Below are positions 41,749 to 53,009 of a DNA stretch of 64,000 nt, piece after piece. Position numbers and translations under genes: made by a program. The notes under the pieces were generated by a model. It saw nothing but the letters and a program-made list of their open reading frames with translations, was not told where the DNA came from and did no database searches. The stretch is from NCBI GenBank assembly GCA_037501455.1, contig CM074864.1, positions 40,202,001 to 40,266,000 on the forward strand, given 5' to 3'. Within the stretch, counting starts at the first letter, position 1; each line of letters starts with the position of its first letter. Source of the DNA: Lantana camara (lineage: Eukaryota; Streptophyta; Magnoliopsida; Lamiales; Verbenaceae).

Positions 41749-44242
41749 ACTTGAAGAATATGACATCAAGGGTACTTAAATGTATAACATTCATATGGTT
41801 ATGTAATACTTGATCTTTGTGTTAATTCCCGCTGTGATTACATTATATTGGATAGAACGTCTGGTTTCATCTTTTGTTCTGGATATTTTTGTATGGGGTG
41901 TACCGTATAATTTACTATATAAAAACACTTTTAACATCGCTCTATGTCAATTGTTTCAAATACTTATCACGTTTTGATTTTATCACTCATTTTTATGGGT
42001 CGAGTCAAGTTGGACATTAAATTAAAGGTCGATTGGGCACATGGGTGACTTTAGCAACAGGTTGAGAGAGATGACTTCAGCAACAGGTTGACAGACATGG
42101 GTGTATAACTATGTTTCCAAAATTTAAATATGAAATTTTAATTAAAATATCATAACGTTGAATTACTAAACTACACCACTTAATGATACCTATCGAATCA
42201 TAAATTGAGATTTGTGTTAAGTGGTACCATCAAACCCCTATTGATGTAATGTCATATCGATGTAATGTCATATCATGCGTGTGTTTCAAAATGAATTCGT
42301 TTTGCCAAATAATTATTATCTTGCGTGTAATGTCATGCGTGTAATGAATCCCAAATTATTACCTCGGAGAATGAACCGTCAACCACAATTAAATGACCTT
42401 TTGCCTCGCTTAAGCTAGATATATCTAATAAATTAAGCACCAATGATTCTGTTAAACTGAAAATTGCCAATTCAAAATCAATGCTCCAATTATTCCTCTC
42501 TTCTCTTTTGTCCCTATCTACCTATTATTTACATTTTTTTTTATAATCCATGTTACATACGTAAATATGTATATATAGTCCATAGAAAATGCATAAATTA
42601 TATTTAATTATTCTGTCGTGTAAAATTTTTGCGGAAGAAACCCTCTCAGATTAAGCATAGTTACAAGAAACTTCTTCCGATTTTATTTAGGGCAATAGAA
42701 CTTTTTACCATTAAATGTTACCATCGTCCGATATTTGTATTTATAATATACCATCATCTAAATTTTTTTTAGTGGTATATCATAAATAAAAATATTAAAT
42801 GACGGTAGCAACAAAAAATTATCAGAATTATACATTGCGAAAAAAGATAACGTTGGGATGACAAATTTTTTTTTTTTTTGCCTTTTATTTATTAAATAAA
42901 TCACCCTAAAGTAACAAAACCTTTCTCTGACTTTATTTATTACACAATACATGATCGTATGCCATAAATACCAAAGGTAGCATAGGAAATAGCTGTACAA
43001 ACCATCAACAATCAGTTTTACTTTTACAGGTAAAAGGGCAAAACTTAACATCATTGCTGAAAATTGTACGTACAAGATCAAGGACATCCAATGAGTAATG
43101 CTTGAGGTTTCTCCAAGTACAGGGCTGATTAAAAAACATCCAGGCAGTGTTCATGCATTCTTTAGTAGCAAAGAAAAGCCATAACTTCAAAACATTCAGT
43201 TAATTTAACTGAAATGAAACATGATGCGGCATTAACCTTTGACTCGGAGGCGGAATGAAGCAAGATAACTATAAAACAACTCTTGGCTATTAAGAATACT
43301 ACCAAGAAGCGAATGTACACCAACCAACTCACAATATAAACCAACACATGCCTCAGAGGATGAAGCCCCATGAAATAAAATTACATTACTGGATTAACGA
43401 GGTGACAAACAAAATATCCACAATTCGGTGGCAAATTACGGACCCAACAATAAATAGAAAGGAAAGGAAAGAAAAATCACTAGTAAAACTCCATGGGAGC
43501 AAGACATAATGGCAATTATCCAGCCCATATTCACATTACTTATTTATGACTGCCCCCAAAAGGTGGTAAATAATAAGGGAGAAGAAGCAAACGAAAAATC
43601 AAATTAAATAAAAGACGGAGTCATACCAGCCTGTACAGAGAGCGCTGAGCAGAAAAAACTGAACCGAGCCATTTTACAAGTTTGGCGAGTAGCAAATTCC
43701 ATTTCCCATAATAGTCGCTTTCAAGGACCATTCATCATGCAACACTCTCATTTCCCCTTTTACTTCCAGTGACATGAGTGATCAGACTATGGAACTGATT
43801 ATAATCAGTAAGATTGTTAGTCAAAGTAATGCTTCCCTATACTCTTTTGTTGAAGAAAAACTCCATGGGATGCCAAAAGTTCCATCACATTGCCATTGCC
43901 TTAAACTCAAATTGTCAAAGTTGACATAATAGCTCATTCTTCAGAAACAGCATCGCTTGAATGATCACCGGTCATAAACTGGGAAAATGAATCTCAATCT
44001 CATCCGGTTGTCCAATTTTTTCTCTAAGGATCTCAGCTAACAATTTCACTGCAACCCCGGCCACAACGGGCCAAAAGCTAATTAGAAAAAAAGATGGGAA
44101 AAAAGAGAAAAACAAAAGGATTACAACATTTTCCATTCTATGGTCCTAAAACCTGACATCCACACGAGCAAGGTACATAAGCTGATCTCAACTTGCTTCT
44201 CTTTAAGAGAATCAAGGAAATTGAAACAGCAGAAGAAACATG
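41749..44242. other. Intergenic region between RING and TPS genes, including the TPS 3' untranslated region
   Basis: The two genes converge here. Minus-strand sequence after the TPS stop lacks coding features. AATAAATAAA on the minus strand near 42940 could be a polyadenylation signal, which would make the TPS 3' part long or spliced. A duplicated GATGTAATGTCATATC lies at about 42243-42275. No transposon identified. Confidence 0.45.
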
Positions 44243-44681
44243 TCAAATTCTTCTTGGAGAACTATCAGTTTCCTCATCGGATGAAGCTGGAGAATCAGTA
44301 GCATCAGCTAAAGACTCGAGCATTGTTATCACTTCAGATGAGTCGTCCAGATAATATTTGGCTTTGCTAGGTTTTTGCCCCACTGTGCAAGCAAACACAT
44401 CAGTGTTGTAAGAAAGAATTTTCCTAGACACTGCATTATCAATTATTTCAAACATGTCTTCATCAGATCTGTCATCGCCAATGCAAAGCACAAAGTCTGC
44501 CTGTTTCCTCTTTTCCGCCATCGATGTGAATATCTTCTCTGCAACTATGCCTTTGGTAACACCCTGGCACCAACAAAAGCATTGGTTTTAATATCATAGT
44601 TAATTTGTTTTATGTAAGAACATATGCCCAATTAAACAATATAGGAGCACATAATATCCAATACAAAACTCATGTTAGATT

Positions 44682-44719
<38 letters not shown>

Positions 44720-47700
44720 CGTGCAAATGCTGAAATTTTGATAAAGCGTGAGAATTCAGGAGAAAATGGGCAACAGTGCTGAAGATTTTAGAGAGGGAGA
44801 AGAATATGTGAGAAAGAGGATAGTGTATATCACTGCCGAACCTGAGGCTTCACTTCTACAATATATTGTCCACTCTTAACAGCAACAGGCTCGTTTGCTA
44901 GAACACTCTCTAAATGATCCAACATTTCCTTTGCTTGGGAAAAACCAAATCCAGGATCTGCATCTCTATAATGCCAGACTAAAGCACTTTCCTTTCTCTC
45001 TATTCCAGAACCATCAGTAGCCTCAGTATATGACTTCATTACAGGTTCTGCAATCTCCATCCAACCAAATTCAGGACTCTGCCCATATGTTTCCCATTCT
45101 TCAAGCTGTGGCCACCTATCAAATACCAATTATGGATCAATTCAAATGTAATGGAACTAACAAAGAAAGATAATATGATCACAAACTTAAAGAGAAGAAG
45201 AAGAAAGAAAGAAAATCAAGAAACTATGCTGGAACCAGATACAAACTTGCGCAGCATCTCTAATCTTCTTTCACTGAGAACACCATGCCAAATATCCTAA
45301 TTAAATTTCCACTTACCTAGGCGTAACTGCCAGCTTATTGACAATCTATTTTAAGTTTTGAACTGCTAAACATAAACATAAAAAAAGTGCTGGAAATACT
45401 CATAAGTAAAAGTAATTGAACCATGGAAATAAAAAACTCAATCTTGACAAGCTACTGTTGGAATCTTTACTGTTAGACATCAGACAAAATTGAACATGCT
45501 TAAAAATACTGTTGGACTGTTGACCGTGCTGGCATTATAATAATGGTCAGTAACCGTTTCTCTTATTATAATTTCAAAGGTATGAATAGATTAAACCCTG
45601 TCTTTTACAGTAGGCACAATTCCAGGTCTTATGTTTCTCAGGCCAAGACGTATCCCCGAAGAATTCTAAAATTCTAGCTACACTTTGGAATTAATTCAGA
45701 CACAATATGATAAAATTGTTAAGGCTCATGAAAAATTAACAGTTTTGATACAAGAGTAACAGAAAAGGTTCTGAACTTGTCTTCATCAATTGTTTTCATA
45801 CACAACGAAAGAAAAGTACAATAAGAAAGCAAATCCATGAGAGGGACAGACAAACTTACAAAAGTAAAGTAGCAACTAATTTTGCTTTAATAAAAGATGG
45901 AAAAAAGGTCAATCCTGGTTGGTTCCACGTAACCGCCTTTAAAGTACTACTTTTCCTTTACAACATTTTCTAAACAACCGAAAACTGTTACAAAAGTAAT
46001 GTATAATTCCCAAGCCAACAATTTTGAAGAAACCACAGAAGAAAAATTCAGAAATATAATCATATCAAATGATTAAGCCAATGATTCATTCCCCTAGTGA
46101 CCCATCGTATTTCATAATAAAGCCCACTTAGGAGCAAACCTTTACATGATCTTACATGCTACTTATTTCATAGCAACTTTTTACCAGATAGTAAAATTAG
46201 CCAACACTTGACAGGCAGACAAATAAAGCAACATACCTTAAGAAGTAGCCATGTTCAGCAGCAAGTCCCAGCTTCTTACAAGGAAGAAACCACTTGCTTA
46301 AGCTGTCTCTGCCCCTTCCACTCACCATAAAAACAAGATTTTTCGGATCTCCAGAAAGTTTGTTCAAAAGCAACATAACCTGGGCAGTTGGAGTTTTAAT
46401 AATTAAATTCTGAGGCATAAGTGTGCCATCATAGTCCAACAGTATAGCTCTGCTTTTAGCCCTACAATAAGCCGCAACAATATCATCTTCTGAAAGCTTT
46501 CTAAAATTAGGATCCAATGCTACAACCCGAAATCCAAATCCAAGACCAATTCCCCAACATCTTTTCCTAAAATGATCAGCACAACTTCTCTCCATATCCT
46601 GTAAGAAGCTTCTAGACCAAAACGCCACATCATGAGTGCTAACATAACGGTAATGCTTCTCATGTCTCAATTCCTTTTCTGATTCAGCCATTGATATAGC
46701 CTCGTTCATTGCCTCAGCTGTTGACTCAACATTCCATGGATTAACACGTATTGCACCACTTAAGGAAGGTGAACACCCAATAAATTCAGACACAACTAGC
46801 ATGCTCTTCTTAGGTCCAATCAAATCTGAATCCGTCACTGCACCAGATACTCCTTGTCGGCACACAATGTATTCATAAGGAGTAAGGTTCATCCCATCTC
46901 GCACAGCTGTCACCACAACACATTCAGCAATACTATAATATGCCAGTCTTTCACTAGTTGATAAAGGCCGATGAATAAAAACTATAGGTTCATATCCAGG
47001 CCTTCCAAATTCCTTGTTGATTCGCTGACAGCTGTCTTCCACCTCAGCCTGTACTTCCTCAAGATCTATTCCTTTTCCTCTAGCAGGATTTGCAATCTGA
47101 ACCAAAACAGCCTTTCCTTGCCAATTAGGATGCTGTTTGAGCATGTGCTCCAGAGCCAAAAGTTTCAAATTGATACCTTTGAATATGTCCATGTCATCAA
47201 CCCCAAGAAAAACGGCTTTACCTTCAAACTGTCTCTTTAGCTCGTCCACCTTCAGCTCTTTATCTGCCTGTCTCATCACTGATTCAATATGCCCCATATG
47301 TATCCCAACAGGCATAATCTTGATTCCTACTGTTCTTCCATAGTAATCCAATCCTATGTAACCCCTTTTTGATTGATACTCCAATCCTAACATCCGGCTG
47401 CAACAAGAGAGGAAATGCCGAGCATAATCAAAGGTGTGAAAACCAATAAGGTCGGAGTTTAGAAGAGCCTTCAAGATTTCTTCTCTAACAGGAAGAGACC
47501 TGTATACCTCAGATGAGGGAAATGGACTGTGAAGGAAAAACCCCATTCTCAACCGCACAAAGCGCCTCCTTAAAAATGTGGGCAAAACCATCAAATGATA
47601 ATCATGAATCCAGACAAAATCATCCTCGGGATTTAGGACTTCAATTACTTTTTGTGAGAACAACTTATTGGCAGATACATATGCTTCCCACATGGACCGA

Positions 47701-48224
47701 TCAAAACGACCTCCATGATCAACTGAAAATGGCAACATATAGTGAAAAAGTGGCCACAAGTGCTTCTTGCAAAAGCCATGGTAGTATTTTGCCAAAAGAT
47801 TTGGTGGTAAAAAGGTAGGGACACAATTAAATTTATCCAAAAGATAATTGGCTACATCATCTTGTTCAATTGGATCAACATCAACGGGTAATGAGCCAAC
47901 ATATAGGACCTCCATGTCCTCCGGCAAGCCATCCTTAACCCGTAAAAGCAGTGCATCCTCATTCCAGCTAAAACTCCAACCCTTATTGTCTGGCCTTTGC
48001 TTTGCTTTCAAAGGCAGAAGGTTTGCAACAATAATGATTCTATCACCAGCAATTGAAGACGGGTTTTCAGATGTAACGCTACTAGCCTGTTCATCATCTA
48101 GCTCGAGAATATTCCCTGGGACTGTCATTACCCTCGGGAAGCGTTTCTTTTCCTTGTCCTTACCCACTATTGGGAAATTCCCAGATGCTAAATCCATAAG
48201 ATTGGTATAAGATCTGGACATCAT
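44243..48224 (-). CDS. TPS7-like: Class II trehalose-6-phosphate synthase/phosphatase-like protein (three exons)
   Basis: Exons on the minus strand: 48224-46237, 45115-44842 and 44563-44243. The splice sites are GT...AG and the phases join to an 860-residue product, the usual class II TPS length. The N-terminus SRSYTNLMDLASGNFP and the following PRVMTVPG match what I know of the TPS5-7 group. A glycosyltransferase-20 domain spans about 62-550 (WIHDYHLMVLP, AVRDGMNL). A trehalose-phosphatase-like domain follows, with LDYDGT (about 596-601), VSGRGRDSL and GDDRSDEDMF (about 783). Class II proteins are generally regulators of sugar signalling with little or no synthase activity. In the substrate loop this protein reads VANLLP where VANRLP is usual. 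A 5' leader intron may lie between about 48640 and 48255. Confidence 0.93.
44681..44722. repeat. Compound microsatellite (TA)n(TG)n
   Basis: About ten TA units followed by about nine TG units, within the second intron of the TPS gene (44564-44841). Confidence 0.95.
45116..46236 (-). other. Intron 1 of the TPS gene
   Basis: 1,121 bp between donor GTATGT and acceptor TTGATAG. No nested gene or transposon was recognised inside it. Confidence 0.85.
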
Positions 48225-48914
48225 CTTAGCAAGGTTTTTGATATCTCTCCTGAATAAAAATTGCGCTGAAACCCCAACCCACTTTCACTCTTCAGGTAAG
48301 AGTCCCCTTCTAATTCAGCTGCATTAAATACCAATAGAAAAGAACATTTATTCCAAGAAATAACTACAAACCTATGACCCTAATCCAGTATAAAAATACG
48401 CAACTAGAATCCCCATTTCACCAAATAATGCAAAATGTAGCAAAAACGAGGCAACCTTAATTGGATTAATCAATCAAACAGGAACTCCAGCAGTAACTCA
48501 TCCGAGCAAAACCCAGAAATTTCGGAACCATTAAGAAACAAAAAATTCTTCCAAAACCTTAGTTCATACAACATTCTATCTAAGGAGGGACCATAATTAA
48601 ATCAGATATCTAGGTTTGGAAACTGACCTGAGTAATTGAACTGAGTCAAATTGGCGGCTTTCGATGATTAGACCCAATCTCTCCACCGGAATCGTGAAAC
48701 GGATTTAGGGTCTGCCTGAAACAAGGGGATTAATCGAGGGTTGTATACACGTAATTTACGAATCGTAGATCGCCTACAGCACGTACAAGAAAAGTCATGG
48801 ATATGAATACTCAATACAGCCATTAATTTATTATTTTAAAATTAGGTAACATTTTAAATAAATAATATTCGTTTGAGAAACAAAAAACCGTGCAAATAGA
48901 AGTTACTTTGTACC
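48225..48914 (-). promoter_or_regulatory. 5' leader and promoter region of the TPS gene
   Basis: The minus strand shows splice-like sites (CAG|GTCAG near 48640 and TTCAG near 48255) suggesting a leader intron. The proximal promoter should lie near 48700-48900. A TATA motif was not fixed. The SINE at 48915-49109 sits immediately beyond. Confidence 0.45.
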
Positions 48915-49109
48915 AAAGGGCTGTTGGTCAAGTGTATAGGGGTTTGAGTTCATTTAAAAAAGATATCGGGTTCGAATTTTGTGGATGTAAAAAACTATAT
49001 TGGGAGAGATTCCCGCAATAAACGCATTCACTTACCTCGGAAGATTAGTCATTCACTCAATTGGGTGAGGGAAACTGCGAGAGATAAAAATAAAAATAAA
49101 AATAAAAAA
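48915..49109 (+). mobile_element. tRNA-derived SINE with 12-bp target duplication
   Basis: It starts with AAAGGGCTGTTGGTCAAGTG (A box), carries GGGTTCGAATT (B box) about 45 bp later, and ends in AAAAT repeats. TTACTTTGTACC at 48903-48914 and TTATTTTGTACC at 49110-49121 are the flanking duplication with one mismatch. The tRNA-like head, pol III boxes, A-rich tail and duplication make this a clear SINE, about 690 bp upstream of the TPS start codon. Confidence 0.88.
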
Positions 49110-49121
49110 TTATTTTGTACC

Positions 49122-50290
49122 CGAAAACAATAATTTAATTGCAGCCGCGGCGACCAAAAAAAAGAAAACAATAATTTAAAAAACAATGGGAAAAAATTAG
49201 AAGAATTACTACTCTCACATCCGGAGCCTCTCTCTTCATTGGGAAAATGAGAACTCTCAGAGACTCTCATCATTTAAAGTTAAAACTTAAAAATGAGGGC
49301 AAATAGAAAAGTATTGTAGACCTATCACTCATTCGTGTATTTTAATAATTCGGAGTTATACTAACTTAACTAAAATTTCAAATTCGAAATTATAAATACA
49401 CAACTATCATTGATAAGTAAAATTTTATATCATGAATGAGTTCGGTCCGACCAAACTCGATCAATATAAGTAGACTATAGAAAAAGAAAATAAAAAAGTA
49501 TTGTGATTCAATAAAGATGTGGTAGGAAACTTTGGTTTGCTTTTTACTTTGGCACGCTAAATCTTACAAAGCGAGAAAATTCTATGTCAAATCCGACTCG
49601 ATTAAATCTAACCAATTGAAAAAAAAAAAGTGTATTATATTTGTTATTTGATTTGTCACTCTCCCTAAATTTTTCCAACCACACAATAAGTATAAAATAT
49701 TCACCCTCTCATCACACCGATTTGGTCGAACCAAGTTCGAAATAAAGAGGTTCAATTTTTTATGATCAAAATAAAATAGAGATCATATCTTTTCTTTTTT
49801 TTTTTTTTTAAGAAAAAATAGAGATCATTTCCAAAAGTCATGACACTAGTCTAATATTCCTTAATCAGATAGCTGAGGGGAGGTGGGATATTGCAAGGAA
49901 GGAAAGAAGGTGGCAATATATGGTATTTCAGTCTTGAAGTCGTCCGCCTGACTTATATATTGCTTATTACATTCTACTTTCTATTTTTTCCTTTTTCCTA
50001 TTGACATTGAATTTGTTTTGCATCATTTCATAATTGCTCTAGTATTTCTATTATACAAATATTTTTAAAAATATTATTTTATCGTATTGTGGTGTATCAA
50101 ATATTTATATGAATGTTTTTCACGTAGAAAAATAAAGAAAAATTTGTTATTATATTCATATCGTCATATGCGTATCCGTGCATGATAATCTACTGTATGT
50201 CTTGGAAATTAATATTTTTAAGTTTTTTTTAAACATTGATGGAAATAAAATTTAATTTATAGAAATAAAAATACTCACCTTATTATAAGC
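49122..50290. other. Intergenic AT-rich DNA
   Basis: Homopolymer A and T runs; no gene recognised on either strand. Confidence 0.5.
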
Positions 50291-50299
50291 ATTTCGATT

Positions 50300-50490
50300 G
50301 GAACGATGAGTCTAGGGGGTGTGCTCTGAGCCGAGCTGGCTTGTGAGCCGCACAAACCGAGCTCCAGTTGGCTCGTCTCGAACTCGAACGATGTCAAGCT
50401 CAAGCCAAGTTTAATCGAGATCGGCTTGTGTGTCAAGTCAAGCTCAAGTCTATTTTTTTGAGACTCGAGACTTGCAAGCCGGCTCGCAAG
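50300..50490. repeat. GAGCTCG-type dispersed repeat
   Basis: Alternating short motifs of the kind GAGCTGGCTTGTGAGCC, GGCTCGTCTCGAACTCG and CAAGCTCAAGTC. This imperfect GAGCTCG-rich style is familiar from plant non-autonomous repeats. The element type is not assigned, and no inverted ends or duplication were found. Confidence 0.4.
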
Positions 50491-50492
50491 CT

Positions 50493-50518
50493 GGTATATA
50501 TATATATATATATATATA
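50493..50518. repeat. (TA)n microsatellite
   Basis: About thirteen TA units directly upstream of the outer Tat-type LTR. Confidence 0.9.
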
Positions 50519-50543
50519 AATATTATATACATATATTGATATG

Positions 50544-51390
50544 TGATGATACTCAGAATTGCGCACGTATCGGAGCCGTCCACGTGTCGCCATCGATTGA
50601 CTTAAAGACTATAACGCTTGCATTGATGGGCTCACGGGCCAACCCGACCCACTCACTTGCCAACTAATACAGGCCATTGGGCCTCGGCCAACTACTATGG
50701 TAAAAGGTCAGAGCCGGCAGGCTTGGCGCTCACACCTATGCCCTCAGGGTTACCTTTCTCAAGAAATCACCCGTACGAGGGCCATATCCTTGTCGCTCGG
50801 ATTTGGCGCTCAAAGACCATGAGCCGTGAGGACCCCGTCCGAGCATTCTTCGAGCGTCACTTCGGCTCGAGGATGATCCCCCACCGCCGTGGTGGATCTG
50901 AACCCTCATAAAACGGATCTGGGACCCTCCGCTCATGCGACCCTCGTCAACAACCTCTGACACAAAGGTAGTGCGCACCCTGTACCTGACACACCGTCTC
51001 CCTTTTCAGAAACGTCATTCTCATGCCCTCACGGGCTGCCACGTGTTAGGGCAACACAGGTACGGGACCACATGGTCAATTTACCTATTTATCCTTACCC
51101 CTAACATATAAATAGGGGAGAACACATGCTTTCTCCCCCAAGTCATCTCCACGATACATACTGCATACATTGTTTTGGGTTCATATCTCCTTTCCTCCGC
51201 ATCTTCCCCAGCTTCATATCAGTTGCATCATCATTACATTTTGCATTCTCGGTGTTATCCTAGCTGGAAGAACCCACGCTCAAGAGGAAACCCAGTTCCT
51301 GAGGCTTCCCCGCCTGTGATGGTCTTTTCCCTTTTCATATAAATCTTAAAGTGTTGTTGCATTTAGGAAACACAGATTCCTGTACCATCA
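50544..51390 (+). repeat. 5' LTR of the outer Tat-type element
   Basis: It starts TGATGATAC and ends GTACCATCA, near-perfect inverted ends over 847 bp. A TATA-like ATATAAATAG lies at 51106-51115. The primer-site-like TTGGCACCGTCTGTGGGA begins at 51394. The partner LTR is not in the window. Confidence 0.85.
51106..51115 (+). promoter_or_regulatory. TATA-like box of the outer Tat LTR
   Basis: ATATAAATAG about 280 bp before the LTR end, the expected place for the transcript start of a plant LTR. Confidence 0.55.
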
Positions 51391-51393
51391 TTT

Positions 51394-51411
51394 TTGGCAC
51401 CGTCTGTGGGA
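51394..51411 (+). other. Primer binding site of the outer Tat-type element
   Basis: TTGGCACCGTCTGTGGGA lies just after the LTR end and is one base different from the core of the site at 34462-34479. Confidence 0.75.
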
Positions 51412-51482
51412 AATCCATCACTACCACAACCAGATTCTTCCTCTGAAGGCTAGTTGAGATATAATACCTCCTAACTCTGAAA

Positions 51483-52543
51483 ATGGTAACTGCAACAAGA
51501 TCAGGGGCCGTGGGAAACAAAAACGCTCCTCCTCCAGTCCATGAGGAGAACGCGGAGAGCAATATTCCCGCCGGAGGCGTGAACCCACCAGCTGCGGGGA
51601 ATGGAAGCGAGAATCCAGTTACGGCGGCTGCAACTCTCCCGCCAGGAGGGAACGCCATGGGAGGACCCAGTTCCGTTGTTCTGCCTACAACTCACACCGC
51701 CAACGCTTCCTTCCCTTACTCAGGTACGTATCCCATGGCCATGCCTCCACCGGGATACCCTTTTGTACAACCCGGAATGATGCCAATGATCCAACCTTAT
51801 CAAGTGGGGACTCTAAATCTCCCCATGTCATTGCCGAGAGAGATACAAGGGGTGGAAATGCCCCAAATCACCACCCAGCAGCTTCAGGCGCTGTATGCGC
51901 AGTGTGAGGGCCAGGCAGTCCAGAGTGCTTGGGAGCATTTCACTGCGGCGTATTTCCCTTCGCACACTGGCGCTCGGATGGCCCCACCTCTGGGAGGACT
52001 CCCCGCGCACCCCTTGACGATGGCCCAAAACGCGTTGAGGGCCCAGCAACCTCCTCCACCGCCGAATCAAGAAAATGAGGCCCTGCCGAGGGTCCAGCAA
52101 GATCCACCACCAGTAAGAGATGAAAGGGCTCCTCGGAACGAGGGGGCCAGAGATAACGACGAGGTCCAATCGAGGGCCACGGAAAGGGCAAACCGCAGAA
52201 ATGTCGGTGACCCTCAACTTGCAGCAGTACAGGACCAAATTAGGGGGCTCCAGAACGTGGTGGAGCAGCTCTCTTGAGCACGGACTCACGTCTCCCGTGA
52301 TGGGGGCGACAGGTCCAGGGCCAGAGATGCTCACAGACCACGAAGCCCCATCTCTCGCCGACGAAGGGAAGCCAGCCCCGAAGACCCGGAGGATAGGGAT
52401 TACCGGATCACGACGGGCGATTCTCCCCTCATCAAGGAGGTGCTAATGACTCGTGCGGGAAAAGGTAAAATCCCCACGTCCGCCAACAGGTATGACGGAA
52501 CCACAGATCCGGGCAGCATCTGGACCATTTTGTGCACTTGATG
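51483..52543 (+). pseudogene. Gag 5' part of the outer Tat-type element
   Basis: From ATG 51483 a 264-codon proline-rich frame ends at TGA 52275-52277. The same frame then continues with Arg-rich sequence (ARTHVSRDGGDRSRAR) to RYDGTTDPG, a typical Gag lead-in. One G is missing near 52511 (CCGGGCAG), shifting the frame before the HLDHFVHLM segment. The reading then reaches TTGATG at 52538-52543 and is cut by the composite insertion. A nonsense codon and a frameshift mark it as inactive. Confidence 0.85.
52539..52543. other. Target-site duplication (left) of the TRIM-Tekay composite
   Basis: TGATG precedes the TRIM start and is repeated at 63289-63293 after the Tekay LTR end. The Gag reading passes across it (LM then HLYDHP), confirming the join. 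Confidence 0.92.
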
Positions 52544-53009
52544 TGTAGTAGCCCAAAGACCGACCCAGTATGCAGATATTGTCCGCTTTGCACGCCCTTA
52601 ATCGAAACGGCCTCACGGATTTGTTTCTCCCAATGGGTTGGGCCACTGGGAAAACGCGTCTGCAAGGAAAGGTTTCCATCCCCCCTTATAAGGAGGACTT
52701 CGTTCTCCTTCCCAACCGATGTGGGATGGGCGCACATCCACCCCCCCTAAGAGGAGCTCAGCGTCCTCGCTGAGGACCTGACACATCAGCTTCCTGGCAC
52801 CGGCTCTGATACCACATGTAGTAGCCCAAAGACCGACCCAGTATGCAGATATTGTCCGCTTTGCACGCCCTTAATCGAAACGGCCTCACGGATTTGTTCC
52901 TCCCAATGGGTTGGGCCACTGGGAAAACGCGTCTGCAAGGAAAGGTTTCCATCCCCCCTTATAAGGAGGACTTCGTTCTCCTTCCCAACCGATGTGGGAT
53001 GGGCGCACA
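52544..53009 (-). mobile_element. TRIM element at the left end of Tekay copy 2
   Basis: Two 193-bp LTRs (52544-52736 and 52817-53009; TGTAGTAGCCC...GGGCGCACA on the plus strand) differ at about one base. The 80-bp internal part ends with GGCTCTGATACCA, the complement of the initiator-Met primer site, so it reads on the minus strand. It shares ATATTGTCCGCTTTG and CTTATAAGGA blocks with the TRIM at 4715-5798 but is a distinct subfamily. It stands in place of the outer 2.15 kb of the Tekay LTR. Its right flank is TCATG, against TGATG on the left. Confidence 0.9.

Noticed and set aside
43005..43190. Short minus-strand frame that might be a last exon
   Set aside because: No splice partner or recognised domain; probably non-coding 3' sequence of the TPS gene.
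47848..48210. 120-codon plus-strand frame
   Set aside because: Antisense shadow of the first TPS exon.
50657..50911. 84-codon plus-strand frame
   Set aside because: Falls inside the LTR of the outer Tat-type element and shows no domain.
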